A stretch of 64,000 nucleotides of DNA, from the NCBI RefSeq assembly GCF_016907835.1, contig NZ_JAFBCT010000001.1, forward strand, positions 2,666,001 to 2,730,000, given 5' to 3'. The notes under the pieces are model-generated. The model was not told the DNA's origin and made no database searches. It was given only the letters and a program-made list of their open reading frames with translations. This DNA comes from Agromyces cerinus. Its GTDB lineage: Bacteria; Actinomycetota; Actinomycetes; Actinomycetales; Microbacteriaceae. This document shows, in pieces, positions 16,368 through 26,307 of this stretch (positions within the stretch are counted from its first letter, which is position 1; each line of letters begins with the position of its first letter). The position numbers and the translations under genes were made by a program.

Positions 16368-17123
16368 TCAGCGAAGGCTGAGTGCGCGATCCCAGCTCTC
16401 GAAGCGGCGCTGCGCGACGATCGTGCTGAGTTCCTCACGCAATTCGGGGTGATCGACGTAGAAACGCACCGCACAGTACAGGAGCACCGCGTCCTGCTCG
16501 AAGACACCCGCGGTGAACTCCAAAGGCTCGGACCTACCGATGCGACTGATGCTGACGCGAGAGTGGAGCTGCGTCTCAACGCCGCTGATCGTGTCCCACG
16601 GCACCCATCTCACGCCCCCGGCGACCAGATAGCGCGCCACACCATGACGGCTGAGGGTGAGTCCGACCGGGATCCTGCCGAAGGAGGTGTTCTTGCCGTC
16701 GAGCACGAGTTGGAGCACCCCGGCCCCGAGAGCCACGAGGCAGAGCGCGAGCAGCGGAACGAACAGGAACAGCCACCAGAGGCCACCGGGTGCACTCAGC
16801 ACGCCCGGCATCGCCAGCCCGAGCAGCACCCCGGAGCCGAGCCCGGTCAAGATCAGCCACAGCACGCTCCAGATCCGCACCGGGCGTTCACGGCAGAAAT
16901 GCACCCAGTCGTCGACGGGGCGCACCGTGGCTCGGCCGAGCGTCACGGCATTGATCAGCACCGGAGGACTCCGACGCACGGCGAAGAGCCCGAATGCGGT
17001 GGTGGTCAGCGCCAGCAGACCGAAGAGCACGGCGAGCACGACGCCCCACGCCAGCGACCCCACCGCGGTGAGCAGCGCTGAACCGATGCCGGCCGCTACC
17101 GCGACACCACCCACGGCCCACAT
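16368..17123 (-). CDS. Hypothetical membrane protein, cotranscribed downstream of nrdF
   Basis: The 251-aa product has two pairs of hydrophobic helices (about 5-50 and 85-135: GVVLAVLFGLLALTTTAFGLF, VLWLILTGLGSGVLLGLAMPG, LFLFVPLLALCLVALG) and a soluble C-terminal domain with conserved-looking VPWDTISGVETQL, similar to PH-like domains of membrane proteins. Start choice is uncertain: ATG 17123 has no ribosome-binding site, and the frame stays open upstream with protein-like sequence (PSPEGWLPDSQYFSTPAM) to a CTG at 17219 that overlaps the nrdF stop. It could be the last member of the nrd operon or independent. Confidence 0.7.
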   Translation of the reverse strand: MWAVGGVAVAAGIGSALLTAVGSLAWGVVLAVLFGLLALTTTAFGLFAVRRSPPVLINAVTLGRATVRPVDDWVHFCRERPVRIWSVLWLILTGLGSGVLLGLAMPGVLSAPGGLWWLFLFVPLLALCLVALGAGVLQLVLDGKNTSFGRIPVGLTLSRHGVARYLVAGGVRWVPWDTISGVETQLHSRVSISRIGRSEPLEFTAGVFEQDAVLLYCAVRFYVDHPELREELSTIVAQRRFESWDRALSLR

Positions 17124-17215
17124 GGCCGGAGTCGAGAAGTACTGCGAATCGGGCAGCCATCCTTCAGGCGAAGGATACGGGAGCGTCTCCGGGCTCGGAT
17201 CGGATCCGTTCGCCG

Positions 17216-18295
<1,080 letters not shown>

Positions 18296-20464
18296 TCAGA
18301 GCATGCACGAGACGCACTCGGTCATGTCCGTGCCCTCGAGCGCGAGCTGACGCAGGCGGATGTAGTAGATCGTCTTGATCCCCTTCTTCCATGCGTAGAT
18401 CTGCGCCTTGTTGATGTCGCGCGTCGTCGCCGTGTCCTTGAAGAACAGGGTGAGCGAGAGGCCCTGGTCGACGTGCTGCGTCGCTGCGGCGTAGGTGTCG
18501 ATGACCTTCTCGTAGCCGATCTCGTACGCGTCCTGGTAGTACTCGAGGTTGTCGTTCGTCATGAACGCAGCCGGGTAGTAGACGCGACCGAGCTTGCCTT
18601 CCTTCCGGATCTCGATCTTCGACGCGATCGGGTGGATCGAGGCCGTCGAGTTGTTGATGTACGAGATCGAACCGGTCGGCGGCACGGCCTGCAGGTTCTG
18701 GTTGTAGATGCCGTGCTCCTGGATGGAGGCCTTCAGCGCCTTCCAGTCCTCCTGCGTCGGGATGTGCACGTTCGAGTCGGCGAAGAGCTGCGTGACCTTG
18801 GCGGTCGCGGGCACCCACGCGGCATCCGTGTACTTGTCGAAGAACTCGCCCGAGGCGTACTTCGAGTCCTCGAAGCCGACGAACGTCTCGCCGCGCTCCT
18901 TGGCGATGGCGTTCGACGCGCGCAGCGCGTGGAACAGCACCGTGTAGAAGTAGATGTTCGTGAAGTCGATGCCCTCTTCGCTGCCGTAGAAGATGCGCTC
19001 ACGGGCGAGGTAGCCGTGCAGGTTCATCTGGCCGAGGCCGATGGCGTGCGACTTGTCGTTGCCGTCTTCGATCGAACGCACCGAGGTGATGTGGCTCATG
19101 TTCGATACGGCGGTGAGGCCGCGGATGGCGGTGTCGACGGTCTTGCCGAAGTCGGGCGAGTCCATCGTGAGCGCGATGTTCAGCGAGCCGAGGTTGCACG
19201 AGATGTCCTTGCCGATCTCGTTGTACGACAGGTCTTCGTTGTACGTCGTCGGCGTGTTGACCTGCAGGATCTCGGAGCACAGGTTCGACATGTTGATGCG
19301 GCCCTTGATGGGGTTCGCCTTGTTCACCGTGTCTTCGAACACGATGTAGGGGTAGCCGCTCTCGAACTGGATCTCTGCGATCGTCTGGAAGAACTCGCGC
19401 GCGTTGATCTTGGTCTTCTTGATGCGCGGGTTGTCGACCATCTCGCGGTACTTCTCGGTGACCGAGATGTCGCCGAACGGCTTGCCGTAGACCTTCTCGA
19501 CGTCGTACGGCGAGAAGAGGTACATGTCTTCGCCGTTCTTGGCGAGCTCGAACGCGATGTCGGGCACGACGACGCCGAGCGACAGCGTCTTGATGCGGAT
19601 CTTCTCATCGGCGTTCTCGCGCTTGGTGTCGAGGAACCGCATGATGTCGGGGTGGTGCGCGTTCAGGTACACCGCGCCGGCGCCCTGGCGGGCACCGAGC
19701 TGGTTGGCGTAGCTGAAGGAGTCCTCGAGGAGCTTCATCACGGGGATGATGCCGCTCGACTGGTTCTCGATCTGCTTGATCGGGGCGCCGGCCTCGCGGA
19801 TGTTGCTCAGCGAGAGGGCGACGCCGCCGCCGCGCTTCGAGAGCTGCAGGGCGGAGTTGATGCCGCGCGAGATCGACTCCATGTTGTCTTCGATGCGGAG
19901 CAGGAAGCAGGAGACGAGCTCGCCGCGCTGGGCCTTGCCCGTGTTGAGGAAGGTCGGGGTGGCCGGCTGGAAGCGGCCGCCGATGATCTCTTCGACGAGG
20001 TTGACGGCGAGCTTCTCGTCGCCCTGAGCGAGACCGAGCGCCGTCATGACGACGCGGTCTTCGAAGCGCTCGAGGTAGCGCTTGCCGTCGAACGTCTTCA
20101 GCGTGTAGCTCGTGTAGTACTTGAACGCGCCGAGGAACGTCTCGAAGCGGAACTTCTTCGAGTACGCCAGGTCGTTGAGCTTGGTGATGAACTCGAACGA
20201 GTACTGGTCGAGCACGGCCTGCTCGTAGTACTCCTTCTCGACGAGGTAGTCGAGGCGCTCCTTCAGCGAGTGGAAGAAGACGGTGTTCTGGTTGACGTGC
20301 TGCAGGAAATACTCGCGCGCCGCTTCACGGTCTTTGTCGAACTGGATCTCGCCGTTCGGACCGTAGAGGTTCAGCATGGCGTTCAGGGAGTGGTAATCCA
20401 TGCCGCTCGCCGATCGCGGTGCGTCGATGAGCGCTACGCCGTCAGTTGCTGTTGCGTTTGCCAA
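18296..20464 (-). CDS. nrdE: Class Ib ribonucleotide reductase alpha subunit
   Basis: The 722-aa protein is the catalytic subunit of class Ib ribonucleotide reductase. Visible features: short N-terminus without the ATP-cone (class Ib hallmark), first active-site Cys in [18 protein letters not shown], the N-L-C-S-E radical Cys motif (MSNLCSEIL), PPTGSISYI, and the C-terminal redox pair ECVSCML recharged by NrdH. The ORF begins with TTG at 20464, overlapping nrdI by 31 bp; an alternative ATG at 20401 ([10 protein letters not shown]) would give 701 aa and a 32-bp gap, closer to the length of some homologues. Cotranscribed with nrdH, nrdI and nrdF. Confidence 0.98.
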   Translation of the reverse strand: MANATATDGVALIDAPRSASGMDYHSLNAMLNLYGPNGEIQFDKDREAAREYFLQHVNQNTVFFHSLKERLDYLVEKEYYEQAVLDQYSFEFITKLNDLAYSKKFRFETFLGAFKYYTSYTLKTFDGKRYLERFEDRVVMTALGLAQGDEKLAVNLVEEIIGGRFQPATPTFLNTGKAQRGELVSCFLLRIEDNMESISRGINSALQLSKRGGGVALSLSNIREAGAPIKQIENQSSGIIPVMKLLEDSFSYANQLGARQGAGAVYLNAHHPDIMRFLDTKRENADEKIRIKTLSLGVVVPDIAFELAKNGEDMYLFSPYDVEKVYGKPFGDISVTEKYREMVDNPRIKKTKINAREFFQTIAEIQFESGYPYIVFEDTVNKANPIKGRINMSNLCSEILQVNTPTTYNEDLSYNEIGKDISCNLGSLNIALTMDSPDFGKTVDTAIRGLTAVSNMSHITSVRSIEDGNDKSHAIGLGQMNLHGYLARERIFYGSEEGIDFTNIYFYTVLFHALRASNAIAKERGETFVGFEDSKYASGEFFDKYTDAAWVPATAKVTQLFADSNVHIPTQEDWKALKASIQEHGIYNQNLQAVPPTGSISYINNSTASIHPIASKIEIRKEGKLGRVYYPAAFMTNDNLEYYQDAYEIGYEKVIDTYAAATQHVDQGLSLTLFFKDTATTRDINKAQIYAWKKGIKTIYYIRLRQLALEGTDMTECVSCML

Positions 20465-20850
20465 AATGCGTCCAATCCATCGTCGACGGCGCGAACGTCG
20501 TCTGGTGTTCCGAATACTTCGAAGCGGTAGAGGTGCGGCACCCCCGTCTTGGCGGCGATGATGTCGCCGGCCAGGCAGAAGGCCGTACCGAAGTTGGTGT
20601 TGCCCGCGCTGATGACGCCGCGGATGTTCGAGCGGTTGTCGGGATCGTTCAGGAAGCGGATGACCTGCTTCGGAACGGCACCCTTGCCGTCGCCGCCGCC
20701 ATAGGTCGGCACGACGAGCACGTAGGGCTCGTCGACGTGCAGTGCTTCTTCACGCGCATGCAGCGGGATGCGGGCCGCAGGGCGGCCGAGCTTCTCGATG
20801 AAGCGCTTCGTGTTGCCCGAGACGCTCGAGAAGTAGACCAGATTCGTCAT
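20434..20850 (-). CDS. nrdI: Flavodoxin-like NrdI, class Ib RNR maturation factor
   Basis: The 138-aa protein is NrdI, the FMN flavoprotein that supplies the oxidant needed to build the Mn2-Tyr radical in NrdF. The FMN phosphate loop [10 protein letters not shown] (S-x-x-G-N-T) is at residues about 8-18, with [13 protein letters not shown] and [15 protein letters not shown] in the isoalloxazine loops. Its 3' end overlaps the nrdE reading frame. Confidence 0.97.
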   Translation of the reverse strand: MTNLVYFSSVSGNTKRFIEKLGRPAARIPLHAREEALHVDEPYVLVVPTYGGGDGKGAVPKQVIRFLNDPDNRSNIRGVISAGNTNFGTAFCLAGDIIAAKTGVPHLYRFEVFGTPDDVRAVDDGLDAFWQTQQQLTA

Positions 20851-20910
20851 GGTGCGTCCTTCACGACTGCGTTCTCCACCGGTTCACTCCCCCGAGCTCA
20901 CCGGCACTCG

Positions 20911-21144
20911 CTAGGCGAGGCGGGAGGCGAGTTCGTCGATCTTGTCGGGACGGAATCCCGACCAGTGGCCTTCGTCGGTGATGACGACCGGAGCCTGCAG
21001 GTAGCCCAGCTCTTTGACCTGCGCAAGGGCGCTCTCGTCGACAGAGAGGTCGAGCACTTCGTACTCGATGCCCTTACTGTCGAGGGCGCGATACGTCGCG
21101 TTGCACTGGACGCAAGAAGGCTTGGTGTAGACCGTGACCGTCAT
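20911..21144 (-). CDS. nrdH: Glutaredoxin-like NrdH
   Basis: The 77-aa redoxin reduces NrdE. It has the C-x-x-C active site CVQC near the N-terminus (TKPSCVQCNAT), the cis-Pro region LQAPVVIT and the WSGFRPD motif that marks NrdH and its thioredoxin-reductase specificity. GAGGGGAA gives a strong ribosome-binding site. As first gene of nrdHIEF it carries the operon's promoter region. Confidence 0.97.
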   Translation of the reverse strand: MTVTVYTKPSCVQCNATYRALDSKGIEYEVLDLSVDESALAQVKELGYLQAPVVITDEGHWSGFRPDKIDELASRLA

Positions 21145-21207
21145 TGTTTTCCCCTCGTTCTCAGGCTCTGGAGGAGCCTGTCCCCCGGTGTTGCATTTCG
21201 TACTTCA

Positions 21208-21223
21208 ATACTACATCTAGTGT
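21208..21223. promoter_or_regulatory. NrdR box 1 (promoter proximal)
   Basis: ATACTACATCTAGTGT matches the NrdR consensus acaCwAtATaTwGtgt at 13 of 16 positions. On the minus strand it overlaps TAGTAT, the likely -10 of nrdH. NrdR is the ATP/dATP-sensing repressor of ribonucleotide reductase genes. Confidence 0.85.
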
Positions 21224-21239
21224 TTGCGGAACACGACTG

Positions 21240-21255
21240 CCACAACATGCTGTAG
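21240..21255. promoter_or_regulatory. NrdR box 2
   Basis: CCACAACATGCTGTAG fits the NrdR consensus at 11 of 16 positions and starts exactly 32 bp from box 1, the three-helical-turn spacing usual for paired NrdR boxes. Confidence 0.8.
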
Positions 21256-21269
21256 TTACATTCGTGTAG

Positions 21270-21355
21270 TTATCCACCGGGTTATCCACGGGTTATGAAC
21301 AGCGGATGCCGCGGTGACCGGCGGATTCTCGCGGCTTCGACCGGGGTTATCCACA
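21270..21355. promoter_or_regulatory. Cluster of DnaA-box-like sequences upstream of nrdHIEF
   Basis: TTATCCACC (21270-21278), TTATCCACG (21282-21290), TTATGAACA (21293-21301) and TTATCCACA (21347-21355, perfect TTATNCACA). All are in the same orientation, directly upstream of the NrdR boxes. DnaA control of RNR genes is known in E. coli nrdAB; binding here is inferred. Confidence 0.7.
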
Positions 21356-21531
21356 CCCGTCGTCTTCGAAATCTCTTGCCCTGTGGACGGATGCCGGGCG
21401 TGTCGCGAATCGGAACCCTTGGGGGTGTTTCGACCCGCCGACCCCTACATATGGTGTTGTGACCCCAACACTGCCACCACCCACCGACATCCCCGCGGCG
21501 CGACGCGCGGCTCCTCGGGTCGAGCTCCGCC

Positions 21532-21597
21532 TCTCTGTTGGTTGAGCTTGTCGAAACCTTCTCGCGGGCGGGTTTCGACAAGCTCAACCCACAGAGA
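21532..21597. repeat. Large inverted repeat (GGTTGAGCTTGTCGAAACC family)
   Basis: Arms of 19 bp, GGTTGAGCTTGTCGAAACC (21540-21558) and its perfect complement (21571-21589), surround a 12-base loop. CTCTGTT/CACAGAG extend the stem, giving about 26 bp with one mismatch. I recall this sequence as an interspersed repeat in Microbacteriaceae; here it could also help terminate the GH101 transcript. Confidence 0.8.
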
Positions 21598-21598
21598 A

Positions 21599-21634
21599 GT
21601 GGCCGGTGAGGCATCCATGCACCTCACCGGCCAC
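21599..21634 (-). terminator. Hairpin terminator of the GH101 gene
   Basis: GTGGCCGGTGAGG (21599-21611) and CCTCACCGGCCAC (21622-21634) are perfect 13-bp arms with a 10-base loop. It begins 51 bp after the GH101 stop; reading on the minus strand it is followed by CTTCTCTGT. Confidence 0.7.
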
Positions 21635-21685
21635 TCGCGGACCCCCCGATCCGCCCGTCGTCACCCGAAGACGACGTCTACCCGA

Positions 21686-24600
21686 TCACGACGCGCAGAC
21701 GAGCGTCGCGTCGCCCCAATCGGCGTGATCGTCGCCCGCGTCGTCGGCATTGCGATCGACCACGAGCTCGAGTTGATCGACTCCCGTGACGTCGACGTTC
21801 AGCGCCTGCCCCGGGTCGGCCCAGGTGATGACGCCCGTGCGGGCGAGCTCGACGCCGTCGCCCTTCACGATGAAGATCACGTCGCCGTTCTTCTTCGCGT
21901 CGTGCGAGTCGTCGAGGCCGACGGTCGCGGTGAACGCCGAGCACACGCCACCGGCCAGCACCTTCACGTTCGAGTCGGCGTGCGTGCCGAGCCCCTTGGC
22001 GAACGTCACCCCGCCGACCTTCAGCGGGAACCCGTCGCCCGCGGCATCCTCACCATTGGAGAGGTCGCGCTCGACCGGGCCCCAACCGTTGGCCGACGAG
22101 AGGAAGGGCAGGTCGCTCACGAACACGGTGCCGACGGGCGCCGTCGGGCCACCGGGTTCGGTGGCCTGGTCGGAGCAGTCGAACTTCGCGTCGGCCCAGT
22201 CGGCGTGGTCGTTGCCGTTGCCGTCGGGCGTGGTGCCGACGATCAGGTCGACGTACTGCGCCCCGGCGATGTCGGCGTCGATCGGCACGGTCGCCGAGGT
22301 GGCGCCGAGCACCGGGGTGGTCACGACCGTGCGGCCGTCGGCGACCACGCTGAACTGCACCGAGCCGCGCGTCTTCTGCACGTCGTCGACGCCGACCTGC
22401 GCGGTGAACGCCGTGCAGAAGCCGCCGAGGTAGTAGCGAACACTGCTCGGCGCGTGCGTGCCGAGCCCCTTCTCGTAGACGACGCCGGCCAGTGTGATCG
22501 GCGTGCCGTCGCCCTCGCCCTGCTCGCCGTTCGACCGGTCGCGCTCGACCGGGCCCCACCCGTTCGTCGCGCTCACCCACGGGTGGTCGCTCGCGAACAC
22601 GTCGGCCTGCGGCGGGCCGGGGAGGGTCCGCACGGTGGTCTCCGTCGAGATGGTGCGCTCGCCGATCGGTTCGACCGTGGTCGAGTACGTGGCGTTCGCG
22701 GTGAAGGCGTACCTGCCGTCGGCACTCGCCGGTGCGACGACGTTCCAGTGGGTGACGAGCGAGTCGCCCGATGCGAGGGTGGCGGCCGCAGCGGCATCCG
22801 TCGCCTCTGCCGTCCAGCCCTCGGGCACCTCGAGGGTGACCGCGACGTCGGCGATGTCCGCCGCCTCGTCGGAGGTGAACGTCGTCACGAACTCCGAGGC
22901 GACGCCCTGCTCGATCACGTCGGGCGTGAGCTCGGCCGTGAGCTGGGCGCAGGCGGGCACGGCGCTCGACGCACCGAGGTCTTCGACGAGCAGGTCGTCG
23001 AGCATCAGCTCGGCGCCGTCGGCCGAGCCGATGCGCTGCAGCCCCACGAACGTGTCGCCGCAGAACCCGGCGTCGACCGTCTGGCTGAACCGGGTGGTGT
23101 CGGTGGCCTCGCCGAAGGTCGTCGAGGCGGTCACCGCGGGCCCGTTCGCTCGGTCGTAGCCCGAGACCCAGGCGTACTCCCCCGCCTTCGAGCTCTGGTA
23201 GTCGAACGACACGCGGTAGCTGTGGCCGGGCTCGAACGGGATCGTGTACTCCGAGGTGCGGTAGACCATGCCGGGCCCGCCGCCGGGGCCGCGGTTCTCC
23301 TCGTGCGCCATGAGCGACCAGTCGCCGTTCAGCACCATGTCGACCGGGCGGTCGTTCCAGCCCTTCTGGGTGAACGGCTCGTTGCGCCCGGCGATGTGCG
23401 TGCGCGGGTCGGTCGATCCGCCGGCGTCGCCCTTGATGAACGGACCCCAGCCGAAGTCGACGTCCTCGAAGTCCTCGGCGTAGACCTGGCCCTCGGCGAG
23501 GTCGGCACGGCTGGTCTCGACGACGCGCACATCATCGATCGTGACGGATGCCTCGCCGACCTCGGCCGCGATCGTCAGCGTGGGCCTCGCCCCGCCCTTC
23601 GGCACGTCGATCAGCACCCGCAGTCGCTGCAGGTTCGTGCCGGTCTTGTCATCGGCGGCGACGTAGTTCGTCGCCCCCGAGGAGTCGACCGTGACGGACT
23701 GCGACTCGCCCTTCGGCACGTCGACCGAGAGGGTCGTCGAGCGGGTCTCACCCGGCTCGACCTCGACCCAGGCGCCCACCGAGTAGGTGCCGGCGCGCAG
23801 CTTGTCGAGCTTCTGGCTGATCGAGGATGCCTCGTTGCCGAGGGTCGCGAAGCGCCGCCCGAGCTCGTCGCGCAGCGGCGCGGCGCCGCCGGTGGGGTTC
23901 CAGGCGTCGAGCGTGCCGGCGTTGAACCCGGGGTCGGCCACGACGGTGCCGTCGCCGAACTCGGCCTTCTTCGGCAGGTCGCTCGCGACGGTCGACTTGC
24001 TGCCGCCCGTGAGCACGTAGGCCTGCGCGGCATCCGCTTCGATCGTGACCTGGCCGTCAACGACGGCGACATCCGCCACCTTCTCGCGGCCGGTGTCGGT
24101 GAGCGTGAAGAGCTGCAGCGAGCTGTTGCCCGCGAACTCGTCGGTGAGGGTCCAGGTGGTCGCGCCGCCGGCCGGGTTGTAGTGGTAGAGCTTGTCGCGC
24201 TCGTCGTCCTCCTCTGACGACCACGGCAGCAGGTAGGTGCCGCCCTGCAGCACGCTCGTGCCGTCGACGGTGATGTTGCGCTCGGCGGCAGTGGCGCCAG
24301 TGACGCTCACGTCACCGGTGAGGTCGATCCGCTCGGGCGTCCACCGGGTGATCTCCTCGTGCTGGAGGAACTTCGCCGGCAGGTTCGCGGTCCACACGTT
24401 CGTCAGGAACCCGTCGAAGTCGTTCTGGCCGGTCCAGCCCTCGAACTCGATGATGTGGGTGGCGCCGAGCTTGGGGTCGGGGTTCCAGACGTCGGCCTGC
24501 GAGTTGTTCACGAACCGCAGGATCTGGGAGTTCACGCCCTTGTTGTCGGTGCCGCCGTACTTCTCGTCGTTCGCCCAGTGCGACCACGTGTTGTTCTCGC

Positions 24601-26107
24601 TGAGCTTGTCGGCCCACTCCGAGCCGACCCGGAAGTCATGGTCGACGAGCGAGTCCTGGATCTTCTGCGCGAGCCAGCCGAACTGGTAGTACACGTCGAC
24701 GTAGACGAAGTCGAGGTTGTCGTCGGTCGCGTCGGCGAGTTCGCCGATGCGCTCGTCGAGCGTGCCCGACACGATGTCTTCGCGCTGGTCCATGTAATAG
24801 GACTGGTCGAGCCAGTTCCATCCCTTGGCGTTCTCGTCGGCGAGGTCGTCGCTGAACGACTTCGCCTCGGGGTAGATCTCGGTGGCGTTCACGTGCACGC
24901 CGAACGAGGCGTTCCACTTCTCGCCGCGCTTCAGCAGGGTGTTGAGGTCGTCGAGGCCGCCGGCGCGCTCGTTGAAGTTGTCGCCGTAGTCGGTGTTCGC
25001 CGAGTCGTGGCCCTCGCTCGTGTAGCCCTTCAGCATCGCGACCTGGCCGAGGCCGTCGGTCGCGAGCGAGACGCGCTTCACGTCGTCGAGGGTGCGCAGG
25101 AACGGGTGCGTCGCCTGCGAGGCGAAGTTGAACGGGATGTGGGTCACGACGTTGTCGGGCGTCTCATCGCCCTTGAACGGGGCCACGCGGATGTCGCGCA
25201 TCGCGATCGCGCCGTCCTGCCAGTCGACCGTGCCGTCGCCGTTGGCGTCGGGCGTGATGGCGACCTTCACCCACGGCAGCTCTTCGATCGTGGTGGAGCG
25301 GCCGGCGCGGATGAGCCACTGCCCGCTCGAGACGCCGACCTCGACGCCGCCGGCGCCGTCGCTCACGGCCTGCCGCCAGAAGTTGCCGGAGTCCTTGTTG
25401 CCCGGACCCGACGAGGTGTCGTAGAGCGAGTTCGTCGCGAACGCCGCGGCGAGCTCGCCGGTGTTCACGATGATCGCGTTCGACGACTTCGCGCTCGCGT
25501 CGAGCGGCGTCGTCGGCGTCACCGGGATGAACGTGTCGCCCGACACGTTGCGGTTCACCGAGAGGTTCGCCACGGCGACGGATGCCCCGGGGTCGGCCGA
25601 CGACACGGTCACGAGGTTCTGCCCGGGGATCTGCAGGCTGCGCACGACCTCGCCCGGATCGGCGATGCTGGTCACGGCGAACGTGACGACGTTGCCCTTC
25701 AGGCGCAGGCGCGCCTCGATCACGACGCCGTCGAGGTTCGTCGGTGTGAGCGTGTAGTTCACCGTGTGCCCGTCGACCTGCTCGGACGAGACGCTCACGG
25801 GCTCGGCCGCGCCGTTCACCACGAGGCTCGTGAGCACGTCGGGGTTGCCGGCGAGCGAGGCATCCGTCGTACGGTCGGTGTAGCCGACCACCTGTGGGAA
25901 CGCCGCCGAGACGGCGACCTCGAGTCGCTTCGAGGTGAGCGTCAGCACCCCATCGGATGTCGCAGCCGCGCGCGCGCCGGTCGCGGCAACGCCGAACGGG
26001 GCGGCCGAGGCAGCCGACGCCGCCGTGATCGGGATCAGCGCGCCGGCCGCGAGCACACCCGCGAGGCCGATCCTGCCGAGTCGGTCGATGAAACGTGGTG
26101 AAGGCAT
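21686..26107 (-). CDS. Secreted GH101-type endo-alpha-N-acetylgalactosaminidase with two NPCBM domains
   Basis: The 1473-aa protein has a Sec signal peptide (RLGRIGLAGVLAAGALIPIT ... ASA). After a beta-sandwich/mutarotase-like N-terminal part comes a TIM-barrel domain (about 270-640) resembling GH101: FVYVDVYYQFGW (candidate nucleophile Asp near 470) and RVGSEWAD (candidate acid/base Glu about 26 residues on). Carbohydrate-binding-like modules follow (about 730-1060), then two NPCBM domains (about 1165-1315 and 1327-1473), each with NGWGPVERD, KGLGTHA and DHADW. GH101 enzymes release Gal-GalNAc from mucin-type O-glycoproteins. ATG 26107 has GGAG/AAGG upstream and directly precedes the signal peptide; the longer ORF to 26251 is rejected. 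Two LacI-type operators lie upstream. Confidence 0.85.
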   Translation of the reverse strand: MPSPRFIDRLGRIGLAGVLAAGALIPITAASAASAAPFGVAATGARAAATSDGVLTLTSKRLEVAVSAAFPQVVGYTDRTTDASLAGNPDVLTSLVVNGAAEPVSVSSEQVDGHTVNYTLTPTNLDGVVIEARLRLKGNVVTFAVTSIADPGEVVRSLQIPGQNLVTVSSADPGASVAVANLSVNRNVSGDTFIPVTPTTPLDASAKSSNAIIVNTGELAAAFATNSLYDTSSGPGNKDSGNFWRQAVSDGAGGVEVGVSSGQWLIRAGRSTTIEELPWVKVAITPDANGDGTVDWQDGAIAMRDIRVAPFKGDETPDNVVTHIPFNFASQATHPFLRTLDDVKRVSLATDGLGQVAMLKGYTSEGHDSANTDYGDNFNERAGGLDDLNTLLKRGEKWNASFGVHVNATEIYPEAKSFSDDLADENAKGWNWLDQSYYMDQREDIVSGTLDERIGELADATDDNLDFVYVDVYYQFGWLAQKIQDSLVDHDFRVGSEWADKLSENNTWSHWANDEKYGGTDNKGVNSQILRFVNNSQADVWNPDPKLGATHIIEFEGWTGQNDFDGFLTNVWTANLPAKFLQHEEITRWTPERIDLTGDVSVTGATAAERNITVDGTSVLQGGTYLLPWSSEEDDERDKLYHYNPAGGATTWTLTDEFAGNSSLQLFTLTDTGREKVADVAVVDGQVTIEADAAQAYVLTGGSKSTVASDLPKKAEFGDGTVVADPGFNAGTLDAWNPTGGAAPLRDELGRRFATLGNEASSISQKLDKLRAGTYSVGAWVEVEPGETRSTTLSVDVPKGESQSVTVDSSGATNYVAADDKTGTNLQRLRVLIDVPKGGARPTLTIAAEVGEASVTIDDVRVVETSRADLAEGQVYAEDFEDVDFGWGPFIKGDAGGSTDPRTHIAGRNEPFTQKGWNDRPVDMVLNGDWSLMAHEENRGPGGGPGMVYRTSEYTIPFEPGHSYRVSFDYQSSKAGEYAWVSGYDRANGPAVTASTTFGEATDTTRFSQTVDAGFCGDTFVGLQRIGSADGAELMLDDLLVEDLGASSAVPACAQLTAELTPDVIEQGVASEFVTTFTSDEAADIADVAVTLEVPEGWTAEATDAAAAATLASGDSLVTHWNVVAPASADGRYAFTANATYSTTVEPIGERTISTETTVRTLPGPPQADVFASDHPWVSATNGWGPVERDRSNGEQGEGDGTPITLAGVVYEKGLGTHAPSSVRYYLGGFCTAFTAQVGVDDVQKTRGSVQFSVVADGRTVVTTPVLGATSATVPIDADIAGAQYVDLIVGTTPDGNGNDHADWADAKFDCSDQATEPGGPTAPVGTVFVSDLPFLSSANGWGPVERDLSNGEDAAGDGFPLKVGGVTFAKGLGTHADSNVKVLAGGVCSAFTATVGLDDSHDAKKNGDVIFIVKGDGVELARTGVITWADPGQALNVDVTGVDQLELVVDRNADDAGDDHADWGDATLVCAS

Positions 26108-26133
26108 CCTTGGCTCCAAGTGTCGATCACAAT

Positions 26134-26147
26134 TGTTATCGGTATCA
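26134..26147. promoter_or_regulatory. LacI-type operator, promoter-proximal to GH101 gene
   Basis: TGTTATCGGTATCA matches the palindrome TGTTACCGGTAACA at 12 of 14 positions with the central CG typical of LacI-family operators. It is 27 bp upstream of the GH101 start codon. Confidence 0.5.
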
Positions 26148-26232
26148 ACCGCCATCTTGATGGAGCTCACGCCACGATGCAAGATGTTTCTTGAATGTTT
26201 CGGGTCGCTTCGCGAGATCAGGGCGTCGGGTT

Positions 26233-26246
26233 GTTTATCGGTAACA
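26233..26246. promoter_or_regulatory. LacI-type operator, distal to GH101 gene
   Basis: GTTTATCGGTAACA matches the same palindrome at 11 of 14 positions, 99 bp from the first copy, upstream of the GH101 gene and close to the divergent hydrolase gene. A looping or dual-promoter arrangement is possible. Confidence 0.45.
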
Positions 26247-26307
26247 GTCATTGTCCCGACGCGAGCGACGGCGTAGCCTGACCTCGAGTGAGACGAAGGG
26301 GCATCCG

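Larger units (their letters stand above)
21145..21685. other. 541-bp regulatory intergenic region upstream of nrdH
   Basis: This gap contains, from left to right, the nrdH leader, two NrdR boxes, four DnaA-box-like sequences, a third NrdR-like sequence (21442-21457), a large inverted repeat (21532-21597) and a second hairpin (21599-21634) that probably terminates the GH101 gene. No credible gene is seen in it. Confidence 0.85.

Noticed and set aside
21270..21355. DnaA-box cluster as a replication origin
   Set aside because: No dnaA, dnaN, rpmH or AT-rich unwinding element is nearby; position next to NrdR boxes fits promoter control of nrdHIEF.
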